NCBI GenBank assembly: GCA_013076295.1
Contig: RQOL01000828.1
Location: 5,773,840-5,837,839 of the forward strand
Reading direction: 5' to 3'
Source of the DNA: Sanderia malayensis
Taxonomy: Eukaryota > Cnidaria > Scyphozoa > Semaeostomeae > Pelagiidae
DNA length: 64,000 nt
Every line of letters begins with the position of its first letter. Positions within the stretch are counted from its first letter, which is position 1. Below the pieces are notes generated by a model, which was given only the letters and a program-made list of their open reading frames with translations, did not search any database and had not been told where the DNA came from. Both the position numbers and the translations under genes were made by a program. Shown piece by piece: positions 11,701 to 23,000 of the stretch.

Positions 11701-12588
11701 ACACCAGACCAAAAGGCCTCTACGGTGGCACAAACCCTTGTATCGCGCGTATTTTCTCGTTTTGGTCCACCATCTATATTACATTCTGATCAAGGTCGAA
11801 ACTTCGAAAGCAACTTAATGCACGAAATTTATAATATCATGGGCATTAAGAAGTCTCGGACTACTGCATACCACCCGCAGGGAGACGGATTAGTCGAGCG
11901 ACAAAATCGCACGCTACAGGAAATTCTTACTAACTTTGTCTCAGAACATCAGGGGGACTGGGACCTATGGTTAGATCAAGCTGTTTTCGCCTATAACACC
12001 AGTATACAAGAGTCGACGGGGTTTTCACCATATGAGTTAGTATTTGGACATCCTGCGCGCATGCCTATCGAAGTGGAACTTAGCGTACCATTGCAAAATG
12101 TAAATAGCCAATCCGATTATAGTCGATCATTACGGAAAGCAATACAGTTAGCCAACCAGTTAGCACAGAAAAACCTTGAGACGGCTAGAAATAGACAAAC
12201 AACATCGTATAACCAAGGTCACAAAGACTGGAAACCTTATGAAGTTGGACTTAGTGTTTGGTTGCGTCGCCCTAAGAAATGGAAATTCGGGACGAAGTGG
12301 ACTGGACCGTTTGAAATAGTTTCCAGGACAGGGGTTAATTATAGAATTCGATCCAGTGATGGGAAAACCAGGGTAGTCCATCACAACCAAATTAAGTTAT
12401 GCCCCACCCCGCTGGATCAGGGTCAAATCTTTCATCCGGTATCCGAAACCCCAGGTATAACCATTTCAGAACGTGATGACCTGCGCAACCCAGAAGAGGT
12501 TGGGATTAATGAACCTACTGCCAGACCACCCCGCCTTCGCCAAGTTATTCAACCACCCCAGCGCTTTGGAGAATTTGTGGTGCATTGA
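8731..12588 (+). CDS. pol: Gypsy-1 Pol polyprotein (PR-RT-RNaseH-IN)
   Basis: 1285 residues from the ATG at 8731. In practice it is probably made as Gag-Pol by -1 frameshifting at 8704-8710. Aspartic protease: DTGS at residue 47. Reverse transcriptase: YFDD at 516-519, with LDLRSGYWQ upstream. RNase H: TDAS, Asp 665. Integrase: HHCC zinc finger (HMGITRT...CQKCSQ), then catalytic Asp 960, Asp 1020 (HSDQG) and Glu 1056 (GLVERQ), with the usual 35-residue spacing. A GPFEIVSRTG motif (GPY/F type) and a short tail follow. All catalytic residues are present. The usual Gypsy pol is of similar length. Confidence 0.95.
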   Translation: MGWSEQHPSVFSVGDTSVSPSAQTFYSARQPLLFCEISNIGVSALIDTGSMKSIISSAVFQQISENCKQRNQPCPILRSISNTCISITGQPLNSLGSVVVSLKFPCSDLCYSGEFIVCDNVLQNLQCVLGWDFLTSNLLQLATLGNSYCLVGSHGSTPLIPLPDSVRRPPPGFTAFSSSPPREGQLPVFVQSTDHGSAFVTSLNDVVIPSRTECVFQARVPKSCDSQLGMICNLNEPSETAFYTAYAVTQANARNVFVRLLNTSNVDIELHKGEKIAKFWPVIQTAHQTHQNTFDNIIGASLPNCPKLDSQTIAELEAAISPDLEDHQKQQIRETLLAFPDVFNNELGHTTVVSHRINTGDSTPIRQYPRRLPFHFREEVNTQVSDMLKQNVIQPSISPWASPVVLVKKKDGTYRFCIDYRKVNLITRQDAHPLPRVDDLLDSLSDNKYFSTLDLRSGYWQVSMSPDDREKTAFITPAGLFEFLRMPYGLSTAPATFARAIGIILSGLTYDICLCYFDDVIIYANSIEQQCARLKTVLQRFREHNIRVKASKCSFAAKKVVYLGHTVSSTGVHTDPNKIKAVRDLPAPTTVEKLRSFLGLAGYYRRFIPNFATIASPLTALTKKNMRFKWTSSHQTAFDNLKQLLCSAPVLAYPNFDLPFTLQTDASNVGLGAVLTQYDEQGHEHVISYASYTLSPREQNYAAMEKEALAIVFATKHFRAYLVGREFQIVTDNHALKWLHSIEPKGRIARWIMDLQEFQFTVKHRPGASNQNADALSRLNHYTVTASKPISPDIPDISGLVNLTPDVDLCQAQRCDPAIQIVKALIEQKLPKPPLFVWQNNSQLRPFWDCWDHLYISKGLLVKKRISKQGFNRELLVIPDGLVPRVLDGLHNCPSAGHMGITRTILRARERFFWPRMNSSIKQFIHQCQKCSQVKHDSKQTKAPLKPIQVSEPFVFWAVDYMGPISETARGNKHILVLMDHFTKWCEAFPTPDQKASTVAQTLVSRVFSRFGPPSILHSDQGRNFESNLMHEIYNIMGIKKSRTTAYHPQGDGLVERQNRTLQEILTNFVSEHQGDWDLWLDQAVFAYNTSIQESTGFSPYELVFGHPARMPIEVELSVPLQNVNSQSDYSRSLRKAIQLANQLAQKNLETARNRQTTSYNQGHKDWKPYEVGLSVWLRRPKKWKFGTKWTGPFEIVSRTGVNYRIRSSDGKTRVVHHNQIKLCPTPLDQGQIFHPVSETPGITISERDDLRNPEEVGINEPTARPPRLRQVIQPPQRFGEFVVH

Positions 12589-12608
12589 AACAGTTACGGA
12601 GGGGAAGA

Positions 12609-12926
12609 TGTCACGTGTGTGCTCGTCACGTGTTAATTTAAAGTAATTGTTCTATGTTTTATTCTTGGTTTATTGTTGTAATTTTACTAGTGACTAACTA
12701 TGTTAATTTCATGTCTTGTGTTAACTGTTGTGTACTGTGTATCTGTCATTAGCGTAGTATGTTCCCCGTTGTATCTTCCGTTGCTAACATATACTAACCA
12801 GATCATTCACGTAATACTTATGTAATCAAGCTTAGATAAATGTTTAGTTGATATTTTGTGATTGGAGAATACGGAGCGTAAACACGTCGTCTTTCTGGTT
12901 AAATTCTCTGGCTACCGAACGCTACA
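12609..12926 (+). repeat. 3' LTR of Gypsy-1
   Basis: 318 bp, reading identically to the 5' LTR. It is preceded by a polypurine tract (12598-12608) for plus-strand priming and followed by the target duplication GCTG. Confidence 0.95.
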
Positions 12927-13000
12927 GCTGTCAAACTTAAAAAGTGCGCAGAACCAAGAAGGTAAATAAAAGTAACAAACACAAAAAACCATAAAAAATT

Positions 13001-13093
13001 CCAAGTTTTATTTAGGACCGGAAACCTTGTGGCGAATCAAGCAATGAAATCCATGAAATCATCTCTCGAAACGTGATCCGATGTCAATCATTA
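13001..13093 (-). repeat. right arm of 93-bp inverted repeat
   Basis: The inverse of 6062-6154, starting CCAAGTTTTATTTAGGACCG. The region from here to the start of the C3-like gene (13949) shows no other gene. It contains AT-rich sequence and a C-run at 13735-13747. Confidence 0.7.
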
Positions 13094-13948
13094 GACAGTT
13101 TCCGAAACACGACCTATCTCAAGACGACGCCCGTTGGAGGTCTGGTGCGAGGACAGTCGTCGTTCTCATCAAATTTTGTTTCCGAAAATGCAACCTATGT
13201 TGCATAGCCTATGTTGCATGGCCCCAAAAGCTTTTCAAAATCAATCACGCACGTGGATCACCTCTCACCTTTTCCAATGCACAAGAATCTGACAATATGA
13301 ATTCCCAAAACGCATGAAAGTTTCAAACGGAAAAAAGCATGAAATTTGAGTTGATCCCGACTGTTTGTATTTCTTTACTATTTTCACATTTTCAACCTGC
13401 AGCCTTTCTCAAATATTTCTTAAAAGTACATGTACGTCAGTTTAAATTTTCGCAAGAAGTTTTGTTTTTGCTTGAATGGGTAACAATAGGCTTCTTGATT
13501 CAAAAGTGATTTCTTCTATGCGGGACTCTTCTGTAATTGTTTCTTAGAATATAGAGTCTGACTTAGCCTCGTGTTTCTTAACATCATGTTTCTTATAAAA
13601 AGACGTGTATTGCCAAAATCATGCTCATATGCCTAAGCCAATATAGTTCATTAAGTTTACAAAGAGATTTTTCCCAGTGAATTAATTATTGTGAAAAATC
13701 CGAAACTCTGGCTGATAAAATCCCTAATTTGCAGCACCCCCCCCCCAATTTACATAATTGAGCCAACCGGAATATAATTCTTGTATTTGATTACTTCCTG
13801 TTAGTGAGATGATAAAGTTTTCCTCCGGTTCAGATTCAGATATTTACTTCCGAAATACAGTTTTTTAAAGGATGATTCATCTGTGTGCGGCAGAGAAATC
13901 ATATTTTACAAATTGCAACGAAAAGTACAGTCACAGCAGATTTTGAAG

Positions 13949-14010
13949 ATGACAGTATCCACTCAAATTATAGCTATTTTGGCGGCATTGTCATTTGTTG
14001 ATTCACAAAG
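13949..14010 (+). CDS. C3: C3-like exon 1: signal peptide
   Basis: ATG at 13949 opens a leader MTVSTQIIAILAALSFVDSQ with a hydrophobic core typical of secreted proteins. The donor GTATGC follows at 14011, phase 2. It joins exon 2 at 18664 to give Arg-Phe-Phe-Ile-Ala. The preceding in-frame codons from 13883 are open, but the hydrophobic leader fits the ATG at 13949 best. Intron 1 is 4.65 kb and packed with repeats. Confidence 0.8.
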
Positions 14011-17000
14011 GTATGCAATAAAGGTTTATTATACTCACCTTGATTCCAACGAGTTAAATTTTACCTTTCTTTGCAGACAGTCTTTTAATCTTTTTCTGAA
14101 ATTTTACTGTATGTTTGTAATGCTTGCACACTTTCGGATTGATTGTATGCTTGTGTTTGATAGAGGAAGTTGTAAACCAGGGCAAAAGCAAGTTTTAACT
14201 TAGACCCGTAATTTACGTTAAAGAATTTTATAGGGACCCACATAAACTGTGATAACACGAAGGGCCCCATTTAGTCGGTTTGGGTAATGGACCGTGTTTT
14301 GTCACGTGTTTTGTTTTGTATAGTTTGATAGAGAAAAACTCGAAAAATGAATAAACTTGTATAAATATTCACATTTTAGTACAAACTCAGTTTATGATAT
14401 ATCCAATTTCAAAGAACAATGTATTATTTAAAGGATCATGAAATAATGGAGCCACTGTGCTGTTTGAAGACATTACTTCTCAATTCAAACACAACAATAA
14501 ATTCAACAGCAGCTCACAGGTTTCGAAATTTTGCCCAGTGCCCCCTAAATCGTGGAATCTTATGGGCCCGGGCCCAGTGCGCCCATGGGTAAATGTGACC
14601 CTGATAACATGCGAAGAAAGGTTACTTTCATAGCAATGGTGTGAATTGTTATCATGTTGATTAAAAAAGATTTTGTTTAGTTTGATTTTGGAAGCCAAAG
14701 TAAAGACCTGTTCCCTGGTTTCAAATTCAGATTCAGATTCAAAGCTGAGGTACTGCCATCAAGCTTAGGATTTGAGAAAATGACACTTTTTCTTGTCACT
14801 CAAATCAATTTTATTTGTAAATGCTTGAGACTTGAATTGTATTAAAGTTGATTGAAGTTTATTTCAGGGAGTATCAAATGCATCAAATGTTCTATGTTAG
14901 TACTTCCAAATTAAGTACCACGTTTCCTTGATTTTTGTTACAAACGAGAATTAATTAAAAACAAAAAACACTATTTTTTATATCTAAGTTAAAAAAAACT
15001 GAATACTATAATAAACAACTTTCTTTTGTTAGAAAATGTGATTGAATGTTGTGTAAAATGTGTGCATAAAAATACATTCAAATTACTGTAAATTCTTGAA
15101 TAAGCCCCCACCTTCGAATAAGCCCTCCCCTTGAATAAGCCCCCATCCTGATAATCATTTGCAAGGATATTGAGCCCACGTTTCCAGACATTGAAGCTGT
15201 TTAGTAAATGTATTGCAAGTAGCAGCAAGTTCAAACCAATAACTTCATCGATTGGCTGCATTGTATACTTTAATCGGAGAAACTTTCGCGGGAAGAAACT
15301 TTCGCGAGGCGAAAAAAACGCGAAATTTATAGAATTAACTTTCGCGTTTTAGGCAAAATTGGATATTTTGCGAGAATAAACTTTCGCGAATTCCAAGTCT
15401 GAAGAGAAACTTTAAACAGAAACCTTGAAGTAGTTTTTATTCAAAGTGAAACTTTTTCATAAATTTCGCGAATTTCCAATTTTGAAATTTTTATCAAGAA
15501 TAAACTTTCGCGAATTTCACATTTTAGAAAATTTCGCGCAATAAACTTTCGCGAATTTTGGCCAAAAACGCGAAAATCGCGAAAGTTTCTTCCCGCGAAA
15601 GTTTCTCCTATTAAAGTAGCTTTTATTTTGCTTAATATTGAACAATAATCAGGCTAAAATTTCGTTTTTGCAAATAGGCCCCGGGGGGCTTATTCGAGGA
15701 TTTACGGTATAAACAATACAAATTCTAAGAGTTGGCTATATGTTATAAGTTTTTATTTATAGGTGCCCACCATACTTACCACATGCACACACCTTGGCAA
15801 AGAGAGACAAATAATTACATACCGTAAATCCTCAAATAAGCCCCCACGTTCGAATAAGCCCCCTCGATTAAGCCCCCACCTAAAAATCATTTTTGCAAAT
15901 GAGCCCCCCTTGAATAAACCCCCATGGGGTCTTATTCGAGGGAAGCATAATTGCAGAATAATATCTTATTTCAAGAAAGCCCCCACAGGACAATGGCTAT
16001 ACAGTATCACTTCCTTTGACTCCAGACAAAAAAGCAAAAAGAAGCGCCATTTTCGTGATGATAAACAAATTATAATTTTTGTTAGATCTTCACACAGCAC
16101 TTTGTGAAAAAGTTTAGCCGATTGAGAAAATTATGTCGTCTTTTTTATGTCAACCTATGAGGAAAAAGCAAAACTTTGAAATAAGCCCCCCCCCCACTCG
16201 AATAAGCCCTTCTGTTTTGCTGTGTGTTTAACAATTTCAAAATTTGGAAAATTGTGCCCAAAATTCTATGATGGCTGCCAGAAAATCGACGTTACTAAAA
16301 GACGGAACCCACCGGAACATGCCGGAAATATCCAAAGACCCGACTGAACACGCCAAGAACAAGTCTAAAAAATAATTGTGGAAAAGCCAATAACAATCGG
16401 CTATTACTAAAAAGGGGAAAGGAGAGGAAAACAGAGGAAAGGAAAGGAGAGGAAAGGGGAGGAAAGAGGAGGAAAGGCGAGGAAAACAGAGGAAAGAGGA
16501 GGAAAGGGGAGGAAAGAGGAGGAAAGGGGAGGAAAACAGAGGAAAGGGAGGAAAGGGGAGGAAAACAGAGGAAAGGGGAGGAATCTGTTATTTTAAGAAA
16601 ACTCTATGGTGGTCTATTCCGGGAATTTACATGTCAACGCGGCTACACCAAGCGCCCATGAGCCTTGGGGATATATGGCGCTATAAAAATGTCTATATAT
16701 TATTATAAAGTATACCATGGTGTAGCTGAATATGAACCTAACAACTAAAAGAAGTAGATACGAAATAACCATTACGAGTCGAAATGGAAATAGTAATTAA
16801 CACTGAAAGATATTTCAACCAATAACAACAAATGAACAAGGGGGGATTTCTAGGGGGGCGGATCTAGACTGGTGCAACTGGTGCAACTGCACCAGTCAGA
16901 TTCTCCCAAAGGCAGTGACGTAATCGATTAAAGATAACGTTCACACAAAATATAGTTTGCAACACAATAAGTGCAGATGAAATTATTTATTCGAAGTCCA

Positions 17001-20000
17001 CAATGAATCCCATTGATATTTACACTTTCTGCGGTATATTATATTTGACCGATGACATTCACAGCTGGACTGACAGGTTAGGTCAAGCAGAGAACGCATT
17101 GCTGTAAAAGCTAGGCCAATTTTACGCAGAATGGTTGCGAAAACGTGTTGCCGTTGTATTGAAACACGTCACAGCTTTCTACTGCCCCAGTGACCCGGGT
17201 TTTATTGTATCCAAACTTCAACATTAGCCAATGAAATGAGTTTTCACTGGTGCAAAACGTCATTTCCACTGGTGCAAAGACCAATCTACCAATGAAAATG
17301 CAGGGTTGACTGGGGCAAACGTCATTATTACGTATTTATCGGAATGTTGATATTTTTATGTAACTAAAGTCCTGTCCTCCTAAACTCCACTCCTCTGAAC
17401 AGAAGTAATACGGATAATTATTTATGGTTAATGGTGACAGCTACGTAACTGCGCGATTTCTAATTTCTGACACAGAAATTCGTGTTAACTACGTAGGCGC
17501 TTTGTTGATAAACAACAGGAAGGCTCCATACTTACGGGGTCTGCTTTGTTGGTTGACAATGGGTCTTTAAGTCAGAATGATTAAGCGTTGTCTGTCAAAG
17601 GGTGTGGCAGTTTACGAAAGCCTTGGGACACGCCCTAAAAACCCATAAATTGCACCAGTCAGATTTTGGTCTAGATCCGCCGTTTTCCCCCTTTCCTTTG
17701 TTTTCCTCCCCTTTCCTCTGTTTTCCTCCCCTTTCCTCTGTTTTCCTCCCTTTTCCTCCTCTTTCCTCTGTTTTCCTCCCCTTTCCTCTGTTTTCCTCCC
17801 TTTTCCTCCCCTTCCCTCTGTTTTCCTCCCCTTTCCTCTGCTTTCCTCCCCTTTCCTCTGTTTTCCTCTCCTTTCCCCTTTTTAGTAATAGCCATAACAA
17901 TCCATTCCGATTAATAACTAAGCTACAGAACATTTCCGGCGCCATGATAACAACAATTGATTTCCATTGTTCTTACAAGCTTTTGTTGTTAGTCACCAAT
18001 CATCACTGCGCCGTCAATGTCTGATCAATCCCCATTTGCTTGCTCTGCTGAGGGGATTGACTACACGTAATACATACCGAGTTTCCTCTAATTAGCGCCC
18101 TCCCTCTTTTAACCGCCCTTTCCAATAAGCCCCCATTCTAAAATCAAAAAGTGTGAAATAAGCGCCCCCTTTGTTAACCGCCCAGGGTGGTTAACAAAGT
18201 TATTAATCAGAATGAATTATTATTGGCTTTTCCACAATTATTTAGTCATGCTCTTGTCGTGTTCTTGGATTGTTCTTTTGTCGTTGGTTATGTTGCAAGT
18301 CCCTGTTGCTGAAGCGAAGAAACGAGCGAAAACACAGGGACCGAGTCTAGGGTTAAGCTGAACATATAAGAATGGTGCATGCGTAACGAATTTTCCGTCA
18401 AATCGGCTCTAGAAGATAGTTGCTAGCTGCCGTATTGACAAATATCTTATATTGTAATATTTACAATCTTTATCGTAGTATTGACGATCTCTGTCGTAAC
18501 GAAGGCAATGATGTCACTCAAAGTTTAGTTTTTGCAAATTAATTCTTGCTATAAATGTATGACCACTTAACCCATCTCTACAATACGTGTGGGTTATTTT
18601 AGCTTTAACTGTCGCTATTCTAGTTTATAGCTATTTTGATAGAATGTTTTCCTTGCTTTCCAGATTTTTCATTGCCGGGCCAAATGTTTTTCGATTGAAC
18701 GTCGAAGAGACGGTATCTGTGCAAGTATGGCAAACAACAACTTTGGATATATACTTGCAAGATCAGAAAAGGTCAAAAATAATTAGCAAAGTTACAAAAG
18801 CTTTTCAGGCTCGTAAGTTATTAATTAATTTTACTCCTAAGGACAACCCTATATGATACCTCGAGACTTCCTATAATGGTTTGATAGCTGACAATCTGCA
18901 CTCATATTTTCTTTCTACCTGGGTCTCTTCTCTTTCAATTACCATTTCACTGTTGTTACAACATTAATTTTTTTAGTTCCTTTTTCCACTATGGTTACCA
19001 TAACTCACTATTTTAAGCTATTTACTCCATAGTCACATAATTTTGTATCTCAGGTGTGTGTTGTCTCCCTATTGCCTGCATTGCTGTAACTACCCATTAT
19101 ATTTGTATTGATTTATCACAGTTATTTTTTTACATTTCCTTTATTTTATTATTTTCATTTACTTCCTTCATTATTTTCATCAACATCAAATAATAGTTTT
19201 GTCAAATTCGATTTTTTATCTTATTTGAAAGCCCAAGCTGTACTGATCTGTTTGGTGCCAGTTTGACCTTCATCTGAGAACCACAAGTTACTTAAATGTC
19301 ACCTTCAATCTGGGTACTTTTCCCAAAAGTTTTCCAATTGAGGTCAATAGAGTGTTTTGGACGTTGTTTATATTTTTTACGTACCGTTTGTAAGGGTGAG
19401 AATATTTCAAAGGGCAAGTCCATCAGCTATCATTCAAAAAGGTTTTCACGTCTTGCCGTATTTCCTCGATTAAACGCGTTTATTCATATCGGCACATCTT
19501 GGGGGGGCCCGCCTAATCGAGGGGGCCATTATTCGAGGGGGGGCGATAACAGCCTCTGTCAAGATAACAGATAACAGCCTCTGTCAAGTGTCATTGGGTC
19601 CAGAAAAAGAGAAAGTGGTTTAGTTGTGCCTTGCCTTTATCGAGCAATAACGTAAAAAATGAAAGTCGCCATGGTTTTGCACAAAGAACTGATAGGCACA
19701 AAAGAAATATGCCAACATATGGACATTATTGTAAAAGAATTTGAAAATATTTGGATTTTGATACCAAAATTCACTCACCAACTTAAAAAATTTTTGTGTG
19801 GGGGCGTTTATTTCGAAAGTTGGCAGCGTAAGGGGGCGTTTATTCGAGGGGGGCGTTTAATCGAGGAAATACAGTATTTAAAGTTGGAGACATAATGTAA
19901 TTTTGAAAATGGGTACCTCCAAATGGTTATGACATCATTCCTCGTCGCCCTTTTCTTTCTTATTGCTTTGGCACCACACGACACGTAGCTCCGATTTGGA

Positions 20001-23000
20001 TAATCGAAGTTATTATTTTTTTAATAAATTGCCTCGACTCGTCATTGCCTTACAGACATTGAATTATTTTTAAAGCTTTGAAATTGTACCGATACCTGTT
20101 AAATATGACCTGTCTTTTTGTCCCAGTTTTTCGGGCACCCCAGAGTCAGGCATTTAGCTATGGTCTTTTCATTGTATAGAGCTTGTAAGCTTGCAGAGTT
20201 TGACTTTTTGTCCATAAATGCTGCTCAAGAAGAGAAATGTTTTTAAGAAGCATTAGATTTAAGATGGTGTAGATGCTGTTAGTTAAATTTTTAAATTTGA
20301 TATGGCAGAAATAGAATGGCCCGGTAAAGCGACTTCCAAATTCGTATTAGCTAACGAAACCAGTTGATCGCTTGATACGTTAGTTCCCGAGGATGAAAAG
20401 ATCAGCTGCGTGTTTGTAGGAAGACGTTGCAAGAACAATTGTGAAAAATTTGTCTTCTTAAGGGTCGCTGAGAAGTTGTCGCATTCTTTGTAATAGCTGC
20501 GAAGGCTTCCTATCGCCGGATGGGCAATTAATGTAATCTATTTTGTTCGGATGCTGATGTTCGCTCGATAAGTTGCACTTTGAGATAAAGATGTTAGTAT
20601 TTTGATAATGTTTGTCAGTGTACATGATAATATTGTAAAAACAAACCGCTGCACCTTTGCATTCAACCATTCCTTTTTACTTTTAAGTAAGTGCTAGGTT
20701 TTGTTGCCAAATATGATGGGACGCCCCATAAAAGTTATGTTTTTTGAAAGCGAAATTTGATGACAAACTTGGGGTTGTTTTAAGAGGATGCGTTTCGGGT
20801 TTACTTCCATTTAAACAACCCATATGCGGGTAAGATTCGCCAGCAAATAAGTTGACCAGCTGACATGCAAATCCTGCTTTCACTCACAAAAGGCTCCTGA
20901 TTATGGCTAATTGCGAAGTACTTTCTGTATTCAGTACCAACAATCTGTCAGGGATCTATCCTTTTACAGATCATTTATCAATATTTAAATTTTTTTTACT
21001 TTTGAGAACTTTGCCTGTTAAAAGTAACATGTGTCATTGTTTTTATATTAGGGAAGCCCGAAACAGTAAAATTTAAGGTATGTGCAACGCCAATTTTTAT
21101 GCTAGTATGCACAACTTTTGTTAGTTTTCTATTTGTTTTATATTCCAAAAAAATTATTCGCATTTTCAACTTCTATTTCAGATAACAGATGGCGATCTAC
21201 CGAATATTCTTGGAAAAGGCAATTTGCATTTCTTTCTTGTTGCGAAAGGTAAAGGTATTCATAAGGAAACCCAAGTTTTGCTGGATATGCGAAGTGGGAC
21301 AGTTTTTATTCAAACTGATAAACCCATCTACAGTCCAAAAGAAAAAGGTATATGGAACCTAAATTTTACACTGTTATATTATTTGAAGTACTTGTATGAA
21401 TTTATATAACAAAACTGTATAGCTAAGGTGGATTCATTTAATTGTAGTAAAATACCGAGTTATTCCTGTTGGGCCTGATTTCTTACCTATGAAGCAGCAG
21501 GTTGAGGAGTTTTCTTTGTTACTTGCTTACCTTTTTACCTCATTCTTTACATTGGTTCCTCCACAAGATAATTCCAAATGATCATTTGTAACTTTTACTT
21601 TTAGGTTATGGTAGAGATTGTTGTAAGTCATTTTGCTCATGGATTTTTCTACACATATATGCTAATCCTTTCTGAATTTCCTCAAATTTAGGGTTGTCAT
21701 TTTTCATATACTAATATTTGATATATAAGGAACTCATTTTGTCAGATAAGACTACAGATTCTTATGACAAAAGTGAATTATGAAAACAGGCTGTCAAATT
21801 TCTTGTAGAATAAATTTCTCAGGGCTTGAGTGCACCTACCTATTCACTATTTCTGTAAATTCTTGGCTATGGTGTACTAGTATACTTGACCCTGTCTTCA
21901 TAGTGTATCAGAAAGGTGCGAGGAAAAGCACCAGGTAACGTAATAATAATGGATGAAAACATTTATTCGGAGCCGGCGCATTAGAATCCATAGTTCTAGC
22001 CAATAAAAAGTTGTACTGTGAAACTTTGAGTAAGTCTGCCTGCAATTTTTTATAAGCCAGTTTCTAATGTGAAATTTTCACAGACTTAGATAGGTTGGGC
22101 ATCATACTTGTGCCAACATTGGTACCTGTTTCGTAGAAGCGGGAAGCGTCTAGGAGATGGGGATAAGGCCCGGGATTTTAGATACACTTTCACCGCACAG
22201 TGTACCCAAGGGAGGTTAATATTCTGTTATTGGTCATTATGATTATTTTTGCATTCTCAGAATCCTCAAGGTATAAGAGTTAGCAGAGAGAGGAATATAG
22301 AGGCTTGGAAAAGAGGTATGATTGTTCTTTAAAGTGTTTTCCACGCTGCTCGTCGGCAACATCAACACGAACCCCTTTAAGCCGAGACAGTGTTTAAGAG
22401 TTGTTGCCAATCATATATTAAGATACTAGACATCTTCAGTGATGTACATTAAACGCATAAATGACGATTTCAGGTTTTGCCACAAAGGAGTTTGTTCTTG
22501 GAGATATTCCAGTTCATGGAACATGGACAATTACAGCATATTTTAGCAACAAGGTATTTATGTTTTACCCATATTTGTCCTCCTAACCTCTCAATGTCTC
22601 ATCCACTTAAACATACAAAACACTTTACTTTTTGCTTATCAAATTTCTGTCTTTCGAAATTGTCGTTCTGTATCAACCCAGTTGCCATGTAGTTTGCTCT
22701 ATTGAAACGATTGCATGTCCATAGTTTTCCTGACATCATAATGGATTGGATTATATATTTTAATTTTAGAATGTTGCAAATTCCTCGACTACATTTCTAG
22801 TTAAGGAATATGGTAAGTTGTTTTCCGCTGTCTTGTCTTCGTTGAATTTCATTTACCCCTATTGACCTGATATGTCCCAAGCTTTGAACAACTAAGGGTA
22901 GCAAGATCACGAGTCGTTGATGCAACACATTTCATTGCATGTTTTTGCTCCAATCTGAATGATCTAAGTTTCTACTTTTTATTATTGCTCCCAATCATGA

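Larger units (their letters stand above)
7466..12926 (+). mobile_element. intact Ty3/Gypsy LTR retrotransposon (Gypsy-1)
   Basis: A 5461-bp element with 318-bp LTRs (TG...CA) that read as identical, a 4-bp target duplication GCTG (7462-7465 and 12927-12930), open gag and pol, and a purine-rich tract (GGAGGGGAAGA) just before the 3' LTR. Domain order is Gag with two zinc knuckles, protease, reverse transcriptase, RNase H, integrase. Integrase after RNase H defines Ty3/Gypsy. No stop or frameshift was found in either gene, and no envelope gene. Equal LTRs suggest very recent insertion. Confidence 0.95.
14011..18663 (+). other. C3-like intron 1, repeat-filled
   Basis: No gene inside. It holds a CCGTAAATCCTCG-family repeat with a nested TTTCGCG element (15084-15711), a second copy (15822-16210), and a large inverted structure built from purine-rich arms (16395-17900). 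The ORFs at 17595-18024 on both strands are low-complexity translations of GGAAA/TTTCC repeats. Confidence 0.7.

Noticed and set aside
17595..18024. Overlapping long ORFs on both strands
   Set aside because: They translate a GGAAA/TTTCC low-complexity repeat.
20458..20883. Minus-strand frame of ~140 codons with two stops
   Set aside because: Not recognisable, no splice support, lies in a C3-like intron; kept only as a note.
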